A DNA stretch of 64,000 nt from NCBI RefSeq assembly GCF_050753345.1, contig NZ_JBLZFX010000020.1:1-64000 (forward strand). The letters run 5' to 3'. The translations under genes were made by a program, and so were the position numbers. This document shows positions 1 through 8,116 of this stretch, one piece after another. The stretch comes from Alkalinema pantanalense (GTDB lineage: Bacteria > Cyanobacteriota > Cyanobacteriia > Leptolyngbyales > Leptolyngbyaceae). Under the pieces are notes generated by a model. It searched no databases and was not told the DNA's origin. It saw only the letters and a program-made list of their open reading frames with translations. The number at the start of each line of letters is the position of its first letter. Positions within the stretch are counted from its first letter, which is position 1.

Positions 1-201
1 AGATTCAGCATGAGAAGGCTCTGGGCTACTGCTTCACATTATCCATTATTTCCCAACACGTCTATTAACCGTAGCTACGAATCTACGATTCCACCGCAAG
101 TTTCTTATGAATTAACTGAACGCGGTAAGGAGTTATCTAAGCCGCTTTACGACCTTTGTGATCTGGCTTCACGCTGGTATGGCGATGAGACAACCACGTA
201 A
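1..201 (+). CDS. HxlR-type regulator, C-terminal part (cut by window edge)
   Basis: The frame is open to the left edge and ends with TAA at 199-201. Residues just before the stop (INRSYES, PPQVSYELTERGKEL, LYDLCDLASRW) match the wing and C-terminal helix of HxlR/MarR-like winged-helix repressors. The residues before INRSYES do not look like the helix normally found there: after an RRL that fits, about 14 unrelated residues replace the usual short ERDGL-like link. It may therefore be a disrupted gene or a hybrid joined by recombination. It converges on the ABC transporter genes and lies 50 bp from an attC-like palindrome. Function is inferred from the C-terminal third only. Confidence 0.55.
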   Translation, partial: RFSMRRLWATASHYPLFPNTSINRSYESTIPPQVSYELTERGKELSKPLYDLCDLASRWYGDETTT

Positions 202-251
202 ACACCCACCGATCACCTCTCAATGCAATCCTCACTAGTGACTTAAGAGAA

Positions 252-337
252 GACTAACGGTGAAGTGTAGCGGCGGCAGATAACCTCAAACTCAACACCA
301 GTAACCTATGTCCGTCCGCTGCCACGCAGTGTTAGCC
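252..337. repeat. attC-like imperfect palindrome, site 1
   Basis: This 86-bp imperfect inverted repeat starts GACTAAC and ends GTTAGCC. The arms (252-275 and 313-337) pair over roughly 70 percent of positions, including AGCGG with CCGCT. It has the same length as the site at 3570-3655, and both carry CAGATAAC at offset +25. The layout resembles integron attC sites, with the CTAAC/GTTAG end boxes facing each other across a long loop. The final box differs from the textbook GTTRRRY at one base. It lies 8 bp beyond the stop of the ABC ATPase gene. Confidence 0.6.
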
Positions 338-344
338 GTCTTTG

Positions 345-1709
345 CTACTGTTCAGGTGGAGTAGCAGTCTCTAAATCTAAGCTGGCTTCAGGGAGATAAA
401 GCCGATCCTCGCTGGCATCATACTCGAACAACTCGGCGTAACGCCCCCAGTCTATTGTCGTTGCAAACTGGCGCTCTGCTTCTTCGTGGGGAAAATGCTC
501 ATCCCAGAGGTCTAAAAAGAAATCTGCCCGCATGGAACCACTGCGCTTTTCTCGCAAGGTTTGAACGATACTGTTTAAAACTGGGACATGGGTTAGGGCT
601 TGCTGTCGAAAGAGATCTTTACTTCGCAAAATGGTGGTTGTGGCAAAATCCTGCCCGATTTCGGTCAGTCTCACATCACCCTCAGAAACTTTGGCAAACC
701 CCAGTAGAACTGCGGCATCCAAAATCGGTAAAAGGTCGTCTACTGCAAGCTGAAGCCGTTCTGCAAGTCGAGGTAGATCATCGGCTCCTTCTGGTTGATC
801 CACAATCAGTTCTAACAAACCGCTGATGCCTCCAGTGCGAACATGGGGTAAGGCGTTGGCATAGGGAGAGGTCATGGCTGAAACTAGCTCTCTCATGGTC
901 TTGCCGAACAGTTCCCCAGTGACTTCGACTTCGGGGTTAGTCATCACGGTGTAAATGTAATCGACTAGAGCGGCAAACCGGGAATGAGTACGATCGTGGG
1001 GACGGGGCAAGTCAATCACGACTTCACCACGAATGCGACCGGGATTAGAGCCTAGAATCACCACGCGATCGGCTAGAAATACAGCTTCTTCAATATTGTG
1101 AGTGACAATTAAAATACTTTTAGATGGGAAGGTTTTCGCATTCCACAAATCATCAATTTCACCTCGCAGGTTTTCAGAGGTGAGAACATCGAGGGCACTA
1201 AAGGGTTCATCCATAAATAGAACCTGCGGCTCCAACACGAATGCCCGTGCAAAGCCGACCCGCTGCTTCATGCCGCCCGAAAGCTCTTTGGGATAGGCAC
1301 TCTCAAACCCGTCTAAACCGACAATATCGATTGCTTTCAAAGCCCGTTTTCGGCGTTCATCTCGTTTGACTCCCCGTGCTTCCAAGCCCAATTCCACATT
1401 CTCCTGAACCGTTAACCAGGGCAATAGGGCGAAACTTTGGAACACCATTGCCACATCGTTGTTCGCACTCCGCAGGGGCTTACCATTGCTGAAAACCTTA
1501 CCCTCGCTTGGTTGAATCAAACCCGCCATAATCCGCAAGAGAGTACTTTTGCCGCTACCGCTGCGCCCCAGCAGGGCAACGACTTCGCCAGATTTCACGA
1601 TTAAACTCACGCCATTGAGAACCGTAAACTCCCCTTTGCCATCCGGTAAGGGAAACCGTTTAGATACCTGCTCAACGGCAATTAACTGAGTAGACGTTAC
1701 GACTGTCAT
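345..1709 (-). CDS. ABC transporter ATPase, NitT/TauT type, with AAA-associated C-terminal domain
   Basis: Nucleotide-binding subunit of an importer in the nitrate/sulfonate/taurine group. Visible motifs are Walker A GRSGSGKST (48-56), signature LSGGMKQR (143-150), Walker B LFMDEP (164-169) and the H-loop histidine in IVTHN near residue 200. At 454 residues it is about 190 longer than a simple ATPase of this group. The extra C-terminal part (about 280-440) fits the AAA-associated domain found in some cyanobacterial and proteobacterial members. The start has a strong GGGGGAGG ribosome site. It follows the permease gene by 15 bp, so the two form an operon. No binding-protein gene is nearby and the substrate cannot be told from sequence. 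Confidence 0.9.
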   Translation of the reverse strand: MTVVTSTQLIAVEQVSKRFPLPDGKGEFTVLNGVSLIVKSGEVVALLGRSGSGKSTLLRIMAGLIQPSEGKVFSNGKPLRSANNDVAMVFQSFALLPWLTVQENVELGLEARGVKRDERRKRALKAIDIVGLDGFESAYPKELSGGMKQRVGFARAFVLEPQVLFMDEPFSALDVLTSENLRGEIDDLWNAKTFPSKSILIVTHNIEEAVFLADRVVILGSNPGRIRGEVVIDLPRPHDRTHSRFAALVDYIYTVMTNPEVEVTGELFGKTMRELVSAMTSPYANALPHVRTGGISGLLELIVDQPEGADDLPRLAERLQLAVDDLLPILDAAVLLGFAKVSEGDVRLTEIGQDFATTTILRSKDLFRQQALTHVPVLNSIVQTLREKRSGSMRADFFLDLWDEHFPHEEAERQFATTIDWGRYAELFEYDASEDRLYLPEASLDLETATPPEQ

Positions 1710-1724
1710 GGTGTTACCTCCCCC

Positions 1725-3452
1725 TTAGAGATGATATTTGGTTTCAGCTAACTGGTAGAGTCGTCGCCATAACAAACGGTTTAGACCGACAACAAATAAA
1801 CTCATCATACTGATGCCCAGCGTAATGCGAGGCCAATCTCCAACAAAGGTAGCTTCTGCGATGTAGGTGCCTAGCCCAGTTGCCGTTAGGGTCGTCGATC
1901 CCCAGGCAACAATTTCTGAGACGATGCTAGCGTTCCAGGCTCCACCACTGGCGGTTACGCCTCCCGTCACCCAAGCAGAGAAGATACCGGGAATAATCAG
2001 CTTCTTCCAGCGTTGCCAGCCCTTTAAACCAATATCGTCCGCCATTTCTCGCAAATCTGTGGGAATGCTTTGAGCACCTGCGATCGAGTTAAAGAGGATG
2101 TACCACTGCGCCCCTAGCGCCATCAACAGAATGCTCCCCCATTCAATGCTAATGTTCGCGCGAATAAAGAACAGGGTGGCAAAAGGGAAAATGAAGTTGG
2201 CTGGAAACGAGGCAAGGAACTGAACGACAGGTTGCAGCGTGCGTGCCAATTTAGGATCAAACCCGATCGCGACTCCAATGGGTGTCCAAATCACGGTGGC
2301 GAACAGCAAGAGTACTGTGACCCGCAACAGGGTGAGAGTACCCAATCCAAAGGTTTTAACCACTTCACCAATGCCCACAGTGGTCAAGATAAAGTGTAAT
2401 GCCCAGGCAACTAAAATACCGATAATGACAATCAGGATGAGGTTGTAGAGGCGATCGCCCTGCTGTTGCTGCGTTGAATCAACCTTAAAGGTAGATTGGG
2501 GTTGAGTAAGCCTGGACAAAAGGCGATTACCCATTTCCGTGGCAGGTGTCAACGCTTTGCCCAGCATTCGCGGAATTCGTGCCGCTTGTAGCAAGTCATA
2601 AACCCAGGATTCGGGTGCTTCCGCCGAGGCACTTTGCTCCATCCGAAACTTGTCTGACCAGGCAATTAGGGGTCGCCAAAAGAGTTGATCCACTAACACA
2701 ATCACGATCGCAATCATGAGTAACGCCCAGCCTAATGCAGCGAGATTTTCATCAACGATCGCAGCAGCCACATAAGAGCCAATCCCCGGCAACGTATATT
2801 CCTGATTCAATACACTAATCGCTTCACTCGCTGCCACAAAAAACCAGCCGCCGCCAAAACTCATCATGGCATTCCACAGCAGCCCAATCGCGGCAGATGG
2901 AACCTCCAGTTTAGTAAACCGCTGCCAGCGGGACAGTTGGTAAAGCGTTGCGGCTTCATCCAGTTCCGTGGGAACTGTTCGCAAGGACTGATAGAACGAA
3001 AAGGTCATATTCCAGACCTGGCTGGTGAAGATCGCAAAAATAGAGGCTGATTCCAACCCCAACAAACTGCCTGGAAACAACGCAATGAACCCAGTCACGG
3101 TAATTGAGAGAAACCCCAATACAGGAACCGATTGCAGAATATCGAGCAGTGGAATCATCACCCGCTCTGCCCGTCGGCTATTGGCAGCAATATACCCATA
3201 GACCAACGTGAACACCGTAGAGAAAAATAGAGCAATAAACATTCGCAGGGTCGATCGCCCCGCGTAGTACGGCAAGTTGCGCGGATCGAGATCAATGGCA
3301 GGCACAATGTCGGGCGGCTCAAAGCTGACCAGTGCCCCAGCCCCCACGCGAGCTACCAATGCTAGTAAAACCAGCGTACCAAGAATGACGGCAACATCAG
3401 CTAACCCAAAGGGAAAGCGCCGCAAGGCTTCAGGAGATGGAAAGGTTTTCAT
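1725..3452 (-). CDS. ABC transporter permease, two permease domains in one chain
   Basis: Inner-membrane partner of the downstream ATPase. The 575-residue protein holds two BPD-type permease halves. Each has an EAA-like loop for contact with the ATPase: DEAATLYQ... at about 164-186 and REMADDIG... at about 468-489, both followed by W-Q-R-(F/W)-x-K-L and P. About 12 hydrophobic segments are visible. Permeases of this group are usually single-domain homodimers, so this is a fused pair whose halves have diverged. A binding protein would be expected but none is encoded here. First gene of the operon. Confidence 0.9.
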   Translation of the reverse strand: MKTFPSPEALRRFPFGLADVAVILGTLVLLALVARVGAGALVSFEPPDIVPAIDLDPRNLPYYAGRSTLRMFIALFFSTVFTLVYGYIAANSRRAERVMIPLLDILQSVPVLGFLSITVTGFIALFPGSLLGLESASIFAIFTSQVWNMTFSFYQSLRTVPTELDEAATLYQLSRWQRFTKLEVPSAAIGLLWNAMMSFGGGWFFVAASEAISVLNQEYTLPGIGSYVAAAIVDENLAALGWALLMIAIVIVLVDQLFWRPLIAWSDKFRMEQSASAEAPESWVYDLLQAARIPRMLGKALTPATEMGNRLLSRLTQPQSTFKVDSTQQQQGDRLYNLILIVIIGILVAWALHFILTTVGIGEVVKTFGLGTLTLLRVTVLLLFATVIWTPIGVAIGFDPKLARTLQPVVQFLASFPANFIFPFATLFFIRANISIEWGSILLMALGAQWYILFNSIAGAQSIPTDLREMADDIGLKGWQRWKKLIIPGIFSAWVTGGVTASGGAWNASIVSEIVAWGSTTLTATGLGTYIAEATFVGDWPRITLGISMMSLFVVGLNRLLWRRLYQLAETKYHL

Positions 3453-3569
3453 AGAAATCTACACTACTGTCAATGAGCAGGAGCGACCTTAATATCTCAC
3501 TGATTTTCCCACTATGAAGACGCTTTCAGGTGTAAGTCTGATTATTTGGGGCGACAAGAGAATTTAGAC

Positions 3570-3655
3570 GGCTAACGATTGCGATCACCGGACTCAGATA
3601 ACTTTGACTATAAACCATTATACTTCAAAGTTCCGGTGCATCGCACTTGTTATCT
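3570..3655. repeat. attC-like imperfect palindrome, site 2
   Basis: This 86-bp imperfect inverted repeat starts GGCTAAC and ends GTTATCT. The outer arms 3570-3592 and 3632-3654 pair well (TGCGAT, CACCGGA with TCCGGTG, ATCGCA). A second inner dyad, AACTTTGA with TCAAAGTT, spans 3600-3632. Length and the position of CAGATAAC match site 1. The 11-mer AGACGGCTAAC at 3566-3576 is the exact inverse of 331-341. The site lies 130 bp beyond the stop of the HEAT gene and 117 bp before the permease start. Confidence 0.62.
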
Positions 3656-3785
3656 TTCGTTCTCACTCTACCCTATTTAGTCCAGCCTACAACTATTCAA
3701 TGATAGTTCTTTAATAACCAAATAATTCATGATTTACTACTTCGCTTCACCCGTCCACTTTATGGCTCGAATTCGATCAACAGCT

Positions 3786-5609
3786 TTACTGACCAAGAGG
3801 TCCAGTCGGTCTTATTACCTTCGGTTCTTTATCTTTAAGAATTGCTTCAACTTCTTCAGATGAATAACCCATTTTTTTCAGGGCAGAGGCTGCTGCAATG
3901 CGAACTGCTAAATCTTTATCTTTCATAAGAGGCGATATTTGTGGAATTGCAATTTGTGCATCTACTCCAAGATCACCTAACAGACTAGCAACACTAACTC
4001 TGACATATGAACGTGAGTCATTCAGAAGAGGAGTAATTTTAGGCACTAAGGCTTTAGGAGTATCTATTTTCTTCAAAGCAACAATTGCAGTTTTACGTGT
4101 ATCCTCATGAGAATCTTTCAAAAAATCAACAACATAAGGTAATGCACTTTTAGCACCAGTTCCTATCTCACCCAAAGCGAATAAGGCATCACCACTGACC
4201 TCTTTATCCTTAAGAAGTTCTACAATATGGGGTAAAACAAGTTTAGGATCAGCTTTTCCTATTCGACCTAAAGAAAGAACTGAGACAGCACGGAGATTGC
4301 ACTCAGGAGGAATAACAACTGGATCTTTCAGTAATAAAACAATATCTGGGATCGCAATCTGCGCTGCCTCCCCCATTTCACCTAAGGCCCTTGCTGCATT
4401 ACAGCGTACATATGCATCTGGATCTCGAAGTAGAGGTATAAGTTGTGGAACGGCAACTTTTCCATATTCTTGCGATTCAGCCAGCGCTTCGGCTGCTTCG
4501 GCACGTACGTATGGATCTGAATCTTTGAGAAATGGAACAATTTTTGGGATTAGAGTTTCAGCAGATTTTCTGATACCTCCCAAGATGCTAATAGCATTAC
4601 GGCGAACAGTTGATTCTGGATCTTGTAAATGATTTACTGCTTCTGCAATTACAAGATCCTGTGAAACTCCGTCCATGTTCTTCAATGTGAGAAGTGCAAT
4701 TATACGAGTATCTTTACTGGGTTCTTTTAAAAGCTTAACAATTTGAGGAGTAATACTTTTTATATTTTTACCCATTGCTTCTAATAGCAAAGAAGCAGTC
4801 ATCCTAATCCCAAAATCTGGATGCTTTAGTAAAGCAATAACTTGAGGGATTGCACTATTCGCATTCTTGCCCATCGCTTCCAGTGCCCTAGATGCACTTG
4901 AACGGACACTTTCATTGGGATGTTTTAGCAAATTTATAAGTTGAGGAATTGCGCTTTTCGCATATTCCCCTGTTTTACCTATAATTAAGCCTGCGCGGTA
5001 GCGAACTTGATTATCTGAGTTCTTTAATAACTCAACAAGCTCAGGAATTGCACCTCTTGCATTCTCACCCATCCTTTCTAAAGCGTTAGCTGCTTCAAAG
5101 CGAACCGAACTATCAGGATCAATCATTAAGAGCGAAATTTGTGGAGCAATATCTCTAGCTGATGCTCCCATGTACCCTAAAACAAAAACTGCATTATGAC
5201 GGATTTCACTAAATTCATGCTTTAGATGAGGCTGAATCTGCGGAATAATACTTTTTGCGTTTTCACCCATGTCTGCCAGCACAAACATAGCTTGTTGCCG
5301 CACAGATGGATATTTGTCAATTAGAAGAGGCACAATTTGTGGTGCAATGCTTTCAGTGAGTGAAGCTGATCTTCTAGCATATCTCCCCAGACTAGAAATC
5401 GCAGCGATACGATCATCAGTGTTAGTTTTTTTTAGTTGCCCTACCAGATCTTTGATTGCAGCTAGATCTTCTGTAGAAACAACTTGATTAGGCTCAGAGG
5501 ATGCCTGTGATATAACCAATGATTTTGCATAAACGAAATCAACATGACTAGCTATAGAAAAGCCAAGTATAAGAGTAACATTTATCAAACTTTGGTAGAT
5601 ACGTTTCAT
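3786..5609 (-). CDS. Exported HEAT-repeat protein
   Basis: 607 residues. An N-terminal hydrophobic stretch (about 10-28, ending near VYAKS) looks like a signal peptide or anchor. From about residue 48 nearly to the end it consists of some 14 HEAT-type repeats of about 38 residues with the recurring pattern AIPQ(I/L)(V/I)xLLKxPDxxVRxxAAxALxxMG. Such repeats form an alpha-solenoid that binds proteins. The catalytic lyase members of this superfamily (phycobilin lyases) are shorter, lack signal peptides and are differently organised, so a lyase role is not supported. The DNA is visibly AT-richer than its neighbours. It sits alone between two attC-like sites. Specific partner unknown. Confidence 0.85.
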   Translation of the reverse strand: MKRIYQSLINVTLILGFSIASHVDFVYAKSLVISQASSEPNQVVSTEDLAAIKDLVGQLKKTNTDDRIAAISSLGRYARRSASLTESIAPQIVPLLIDKYPSVRQQAMFVLADMGENAKSIIPQIQPHLKHEFSEIRHNAVFVLGYMGASARDIAPQISLLMIDPDSSVRFEAANALERMGENARGAIPELVELLKNSDNQVRYRAGLIIGKTGEYAKSAIPQLINLLKHPNESVRSSASRALEAMGKNANSAIPQVIALLKHPDFGIRMTASLLLEAMGKNIKSITPQIVKLLKEPSKDTRIIALLTLKNMDGVSQDLVIAEAVNHLQDPESTVRRNAISILGGIRKSAETLIPKIVPFLKDSDPYVRAEAAEALAESQEYGKVAVPQLIPLLRDPDAYVRCNAARALGEMGEAAQIAIPDIVLLLKDPVVIPPECNLRAVSVLSLGRIGKADPKLVLPHIVELLKDKEVSGDALFALGEIGTGAKSALPYVVDFLKDSHEDTRKTAIVALKKIDTPKALVPKITPLLNDSRSYVRVSVASLLGDLGVDAQIAIPQISPLMKDKDLAVRIAAASALKKMGYSSEEVEAILKDKEPKVIRPTGPLGQ

Positions 5610-5700
5610 TACAAGTTTTAGCCTCTCGAAGGAAATAAAAACTTAAGCAAACTCAAAATGGATGATTAGAAAATGCATCATTCTTCACTACCAATGAGAA

Positions 5701-5784
5701 AGATAACGCAAAGTTCACCTGCTGTGAGTTGATTTTGCTGAAACTAGTTTAGCATTGCTAGTCAGGTACGACGACGGGTTAGGC
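5701..5784. repeat. Possible attC-like palindrome, site 3; rest of 5610-6038 unassigned
   Basis: An 84-bp segment starts AGATAAC and ends GTTAGGC, with partly pairing arms (TAAC, ACCTG with CAGGT). It is weaker than sites 1 and 2 and is proposed mainly because its length, ends and position upstream of the HEAT gene fit the same scheme. The gene-free stretch 5610-6038 holds nothing else I can name. A 40-codon GTG frame ending at 5902 could encode a short hydrophobic peptide, but this is unsupported. Confidence 0.4.
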
Positions 5785-6038
5785 TGGGCTAATAAGGAAG
5801 ATTTTCTGAAGATTTCACTCAGAACGACTGCCCACAAAATAATCTGAAAGACCGATCGAACGTTGCATCACACAGATGAGTGAGAAACTTCTCGATCGCT
5901 CTCAATGACCACTATCTCTGCTTTCGTGGACGGGTTCCTGGGAAAATGAGCCGATCGCCTTTGCTAGAACCGCCGATCGCCCTAACCAAAGTGCCCACAG
6001 ACTGCTAAACAAACCTGCGGACACTGATGCTTCAATGC

Positions 6039-6257
6039 TTAACGCTGACGTTCGCGACTCAATATGCTGATGTATTGCCCATCCGAATGCACGATCGGCA
6101 TTGGTTGACTCCAATGAATTCGATCCGCATACCGTAACGCATGGAATTGATTAATCGTGTCTTGAATGAATTCGAGATGACCGATTAAGTGGAGTTGTAA
6201 GCGTTGCCGCTCATGTTGAACCGAACGATCGCTCCGATCGCTAGAACCCTTTGCCAT
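6039..6257 (-). CDS. Small conserved cyanobacterial-type protein
   Basis: The 72-residue frame starts at ATG 6257, chosen because AAGGAG lies about 10 bases upstream. An in-frame ATG at 6290 lacks such a site. The protein has a short polar N-terminus, then RLQLHLIGHLEFIQDTINQ and a C-terminal ILSRERQR. The motif HL-x-GHL-x-F-x-x-DTI followed by a W-S-x-P-x-P segment resembles a small soluble protein family I associate with cyanobacteria. No function is known to me, and no catalytic residues or membrane segments are apparent. Confidence 0.6.
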   Translation of the reverse strand: MAKGSSDRSDRSVQHERQRLQLHLIGHLEFIQDTINQFHALRYADRIHWSQPMPIVHSDGQYISILSRERQR

Positions 6258-6302
6258 AATTGAGCTTCTCCTTGTTGTAGTGAATCCCATCCCTGCTACA
6301 AT

Positions 6303-6333
6303 CCTTCTCCCTACGCCTGCGTGCGGGAGAAGG
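6303..6333. repeat. REP-like hairpin
   Basis: CCTTCTCCC and GGGAGAAGG pair around a small ACGC/GCGT inner stem. The sequence continues into GGCTGGGGATGAGGGCG, a kind of extragenic palindromic repeat found in many cyanobacterial and other genomes. No T-run follows on either strand, so it is not scored as a terminator. Confidence 0.5.
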
Positions 6334-6360
6334 GCTGGGGATGAGGGCGAAGAAAGCCCA

Positions 6361-6405
6361 AAAATTTAGAGCCACCCCGTTTGACATCACAAACAAGAGT
6401 GGCTC
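6361..6405 (-). terminator. Intrinsic terminator, minus strand
   Basis: GAGCCACTC (6405-6397) pairs with GGGTGGCTC (6377-6369), one wobble pair, followed on the minus strand by TAAATTTTT. It would end transcripts coming from the small frame at 6448-6567 or from murD. Confidence 0.65.
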
Positions 6406-6447
6406 GATCGAATGTTAAAATCCTCAACAAGCCGCCTTGCTGCTACC

Positions 6448-6567
6448 TCAGCGAGGGGGAATAGCTACTTGGGGTTGTGTCACCAATCCCGAGTAGTGGC
6501 CTAAATTTTCGGGAACCCAGCGACCCCATGCTTCATACAAACCATCTCGCGAAAGAAGGATGTCCAT
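6448..6567 (-). CDS. Possible 39-residue small protein downstream of murD
   Basis: ATG at 6567 and TGA at 6448-6450 enclose 39 codons whose usage looks like the surrounding genes. The peptide starts MDILLSRDGLYEAWGR and ends QVAIPPR, rich in Trp and Tyr. The frame stays open upstream to TTG 6609, which would add a hydrophobic LSVGWFVIAIA stretch and give a 53-residue single-span membrane protein. TTGACA is present near 6612-6617. An intrinsic terminator follows 40 bp after the stop, as expected for a short transcript. I do not recognise the family; coding status is inferred. Confidence 0.42.
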   Translation of the reverse strand: MDILLSRDGLYEAWGRWVPENLGHYSGLVTQPQVAIPPR

Positions 6568-6690
6568 GGCGATCGCTATGACAAACCAGCCTACGGATAA
6601 CCTAGGCAAATGTCAAGCCCATTTTTAAGCGTGCAATTGTTCTACACAAAATTTATCGATCGACCGAATTGACCGATCCATAAAGTGCCT

Positions 6691-8058
6691 TTAAGCACCG
6701 AGTGTTTCGAAACAGAGCCGTTTGAAATGCTCACCCCGTTGCTCAAAATTGTCATACTGATCAAAGCTTGCGCAGGCCGGAGACAGCAATACCACCTTTG
6801 CCTCCAATGCCTTTGCCAACTCCGCCGATCGGGTTACCGCCCGCTCCATCGTCTCCACAATTTCGTAATGGCTATAGCCCACCGTCTGCAAGCGCTGGGC
6901 AAACAATTCCGCCGCATCCCCAATCAATAACACCGCCGCCGCCGATCGCTGAATTTGCGCCAGCCAAGCCCCATCTTCCCCTTCCTTGGGCGCTCCCCCT
7001 GCGATCAAAATTGCTGGAGCCTGAACCGATGCTAAACCTACTTCCGCCGCGTCATAGTTAGTGGCTTTACTGTCGTTTATGAAATCAATTCCCTGCGAGC
7101 AAATAACCTGTTCTAACCGATGTTCCACCCCAGGGAATTCTGTAATCGCTTGCACGATCGCAGTGTTCTCAATTCCCGCTAACTTTGCTGTTGCCACCGC
7201 CATTAACAAATTTTGTAAATTATGGCTTCCCGGCATCCGCAAAGCATCTGCCGCCAGCACCACCTCACCGCGAAAAACCACCTGATTCCCTTCAATCCAA
7301 ATCCCTAACTCAGGATTCCCCACCAAATTTGCCTTCCCAGAAACGCTCGTCCAGCAAGCATCCTGCCGCACCGGGAACCCCTGCTCCAGCCCTAACTTCC
7401 GCAGATAGGGATCATCCCCATTCCACACTTGTAACTGCGATCGGGCTAGCAATCGCGCTTTCATTTCAAAATAATTCGCCATGGTTTTGTGGCGAGCTAG
7501 GTGATCCGGTGTGAACGTCGTCCACAGAGCAATCTGCGGCGCGATCGTTGGGGCTGCTTCAATTTGATAACTGCTCAACTCCGCCACACACCAGTCCGGC
7601 TGTGGATCTAACGACGCCACCTCACAGGCCCCATAGCCAATATTGCCAAAGGCCGGAGCCTGGTAGCCCGCCGCTTGAAAAATTGCCGCTACCAAGGCCG
7701 TCGTCGTCGTTTTCCCATTCGTTCCCGTAATCGCCACCCAGGGCCGATCGCGCAAATTTCGCCAAGCTAGCTCCATTTCCCCGATCGTCACGATACCCAA
7801 ACTCCGCGCCTGCACCAAATTGGGGGCATCCCAGGGCACTCCCGGACTGACAACCACCAAATCCGGTTGCGCCAACGTCGGATCAAAGCCATCCCCTAGG
7901 GATACGGAAATGCCCTCTGTCGCTAAGCTTGCTGCTTGGGTTTGCAAGGCTTTCGACTGGCCACGATCGTGAATCGTTACCTCCCAACCCTGAGCCTTCA
8001 GTAATCGCGCCGCGCCGTTGCCTGACTTGCCCACCCCAATAATTGACGCCTTTGGCAT
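6691..8058 (-). CDS. murD: UDP-N-acetylmuramoylalanine--D-glutamate ligase
   Basis: Cytoplasmic peptidoglycan enzyme that adds D-glutamate to UDP-MurNAc-L-Ala using ATP. The 455 residues match the usual length. Visible are an N-terminal Rossmann-like part with GVGKSGNG (8-15), the Mur ligase P-loop GTNGKTTTT (112-120), the ELSSYQIE motif near 160 and DHLARH near 188. The FINDSKATN segment typical of MurD lies in the C-terminal half. The gene is followed by a small frame and terminator and preceded by glyS on the same strand at 58 bp, so co-transcription is possible. Confidence 0.95.
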   Translation of the reverse strand: MPKASIIGVGKSGNGAARLLKAQGWEVTIHDRGQSKALQTQAASLATEGISVSLGDGFDPTLAQPDLVVVSPGVPWDAPNLVQARSLGIVTIGEMELAWRNLRDRPWVAITGTNGKTTTTALVAAIFQAAGYQAPAFGNIGYGACEVASLDPQPDWCVAELSSYQIEAAPTIAPQIALWTTFTPDHLARHKTMANYFEMKARLLARSQLQVWNGDDPYLRKLGLEQGFPVRQDACWTSVSGKANLVGNPELGIWIEGNQVVFRGEVVLAADALRMPGSHNLQNLLMAVATAKLAGIENTAIVQAITEFPGVEHRLEQVICSQGIDFINDSKATNYDAAEVGLASVQAPAILIAGGAPKEGEDGAWLAQIQRSAAAVLLIGDAAELFAQRLQTVGYSHYEIVETMERAVTRSAELAKALEAKVVLLSPACASFDQYDNFEQRGEHFKRLCFETLGA

Positions 8059-8116
8059 ACCCCGCTCCTGGTCTACGATTTGACGGCCTACGTTGGATAA
8101 TTGACGATCTCACAAT

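Noticed and set aside
345..3452. Cyanate or nitrate transporter linked to cynS
   Set aside because: cynS lies 34 kb away in the window, and the cassette-like context and missing binding protein give no support for that substrate.
3786..5609. Phycobilin lyase of the HEAT (CpcE/PecE-like) type
   Set aside because: Signal-like N-terminus, very regular long solenoid and no phycobiliprotein genes nearby.
5902..6114. 70-codon minus-strand frame overlapping the small protein at 6039-6257
   Set aside because: The first half is out of frame with a better-supported gene. The second half (from GTG near 6021) could be a short hydrophobic peptide, but has no ribosome site or recognisable residues.
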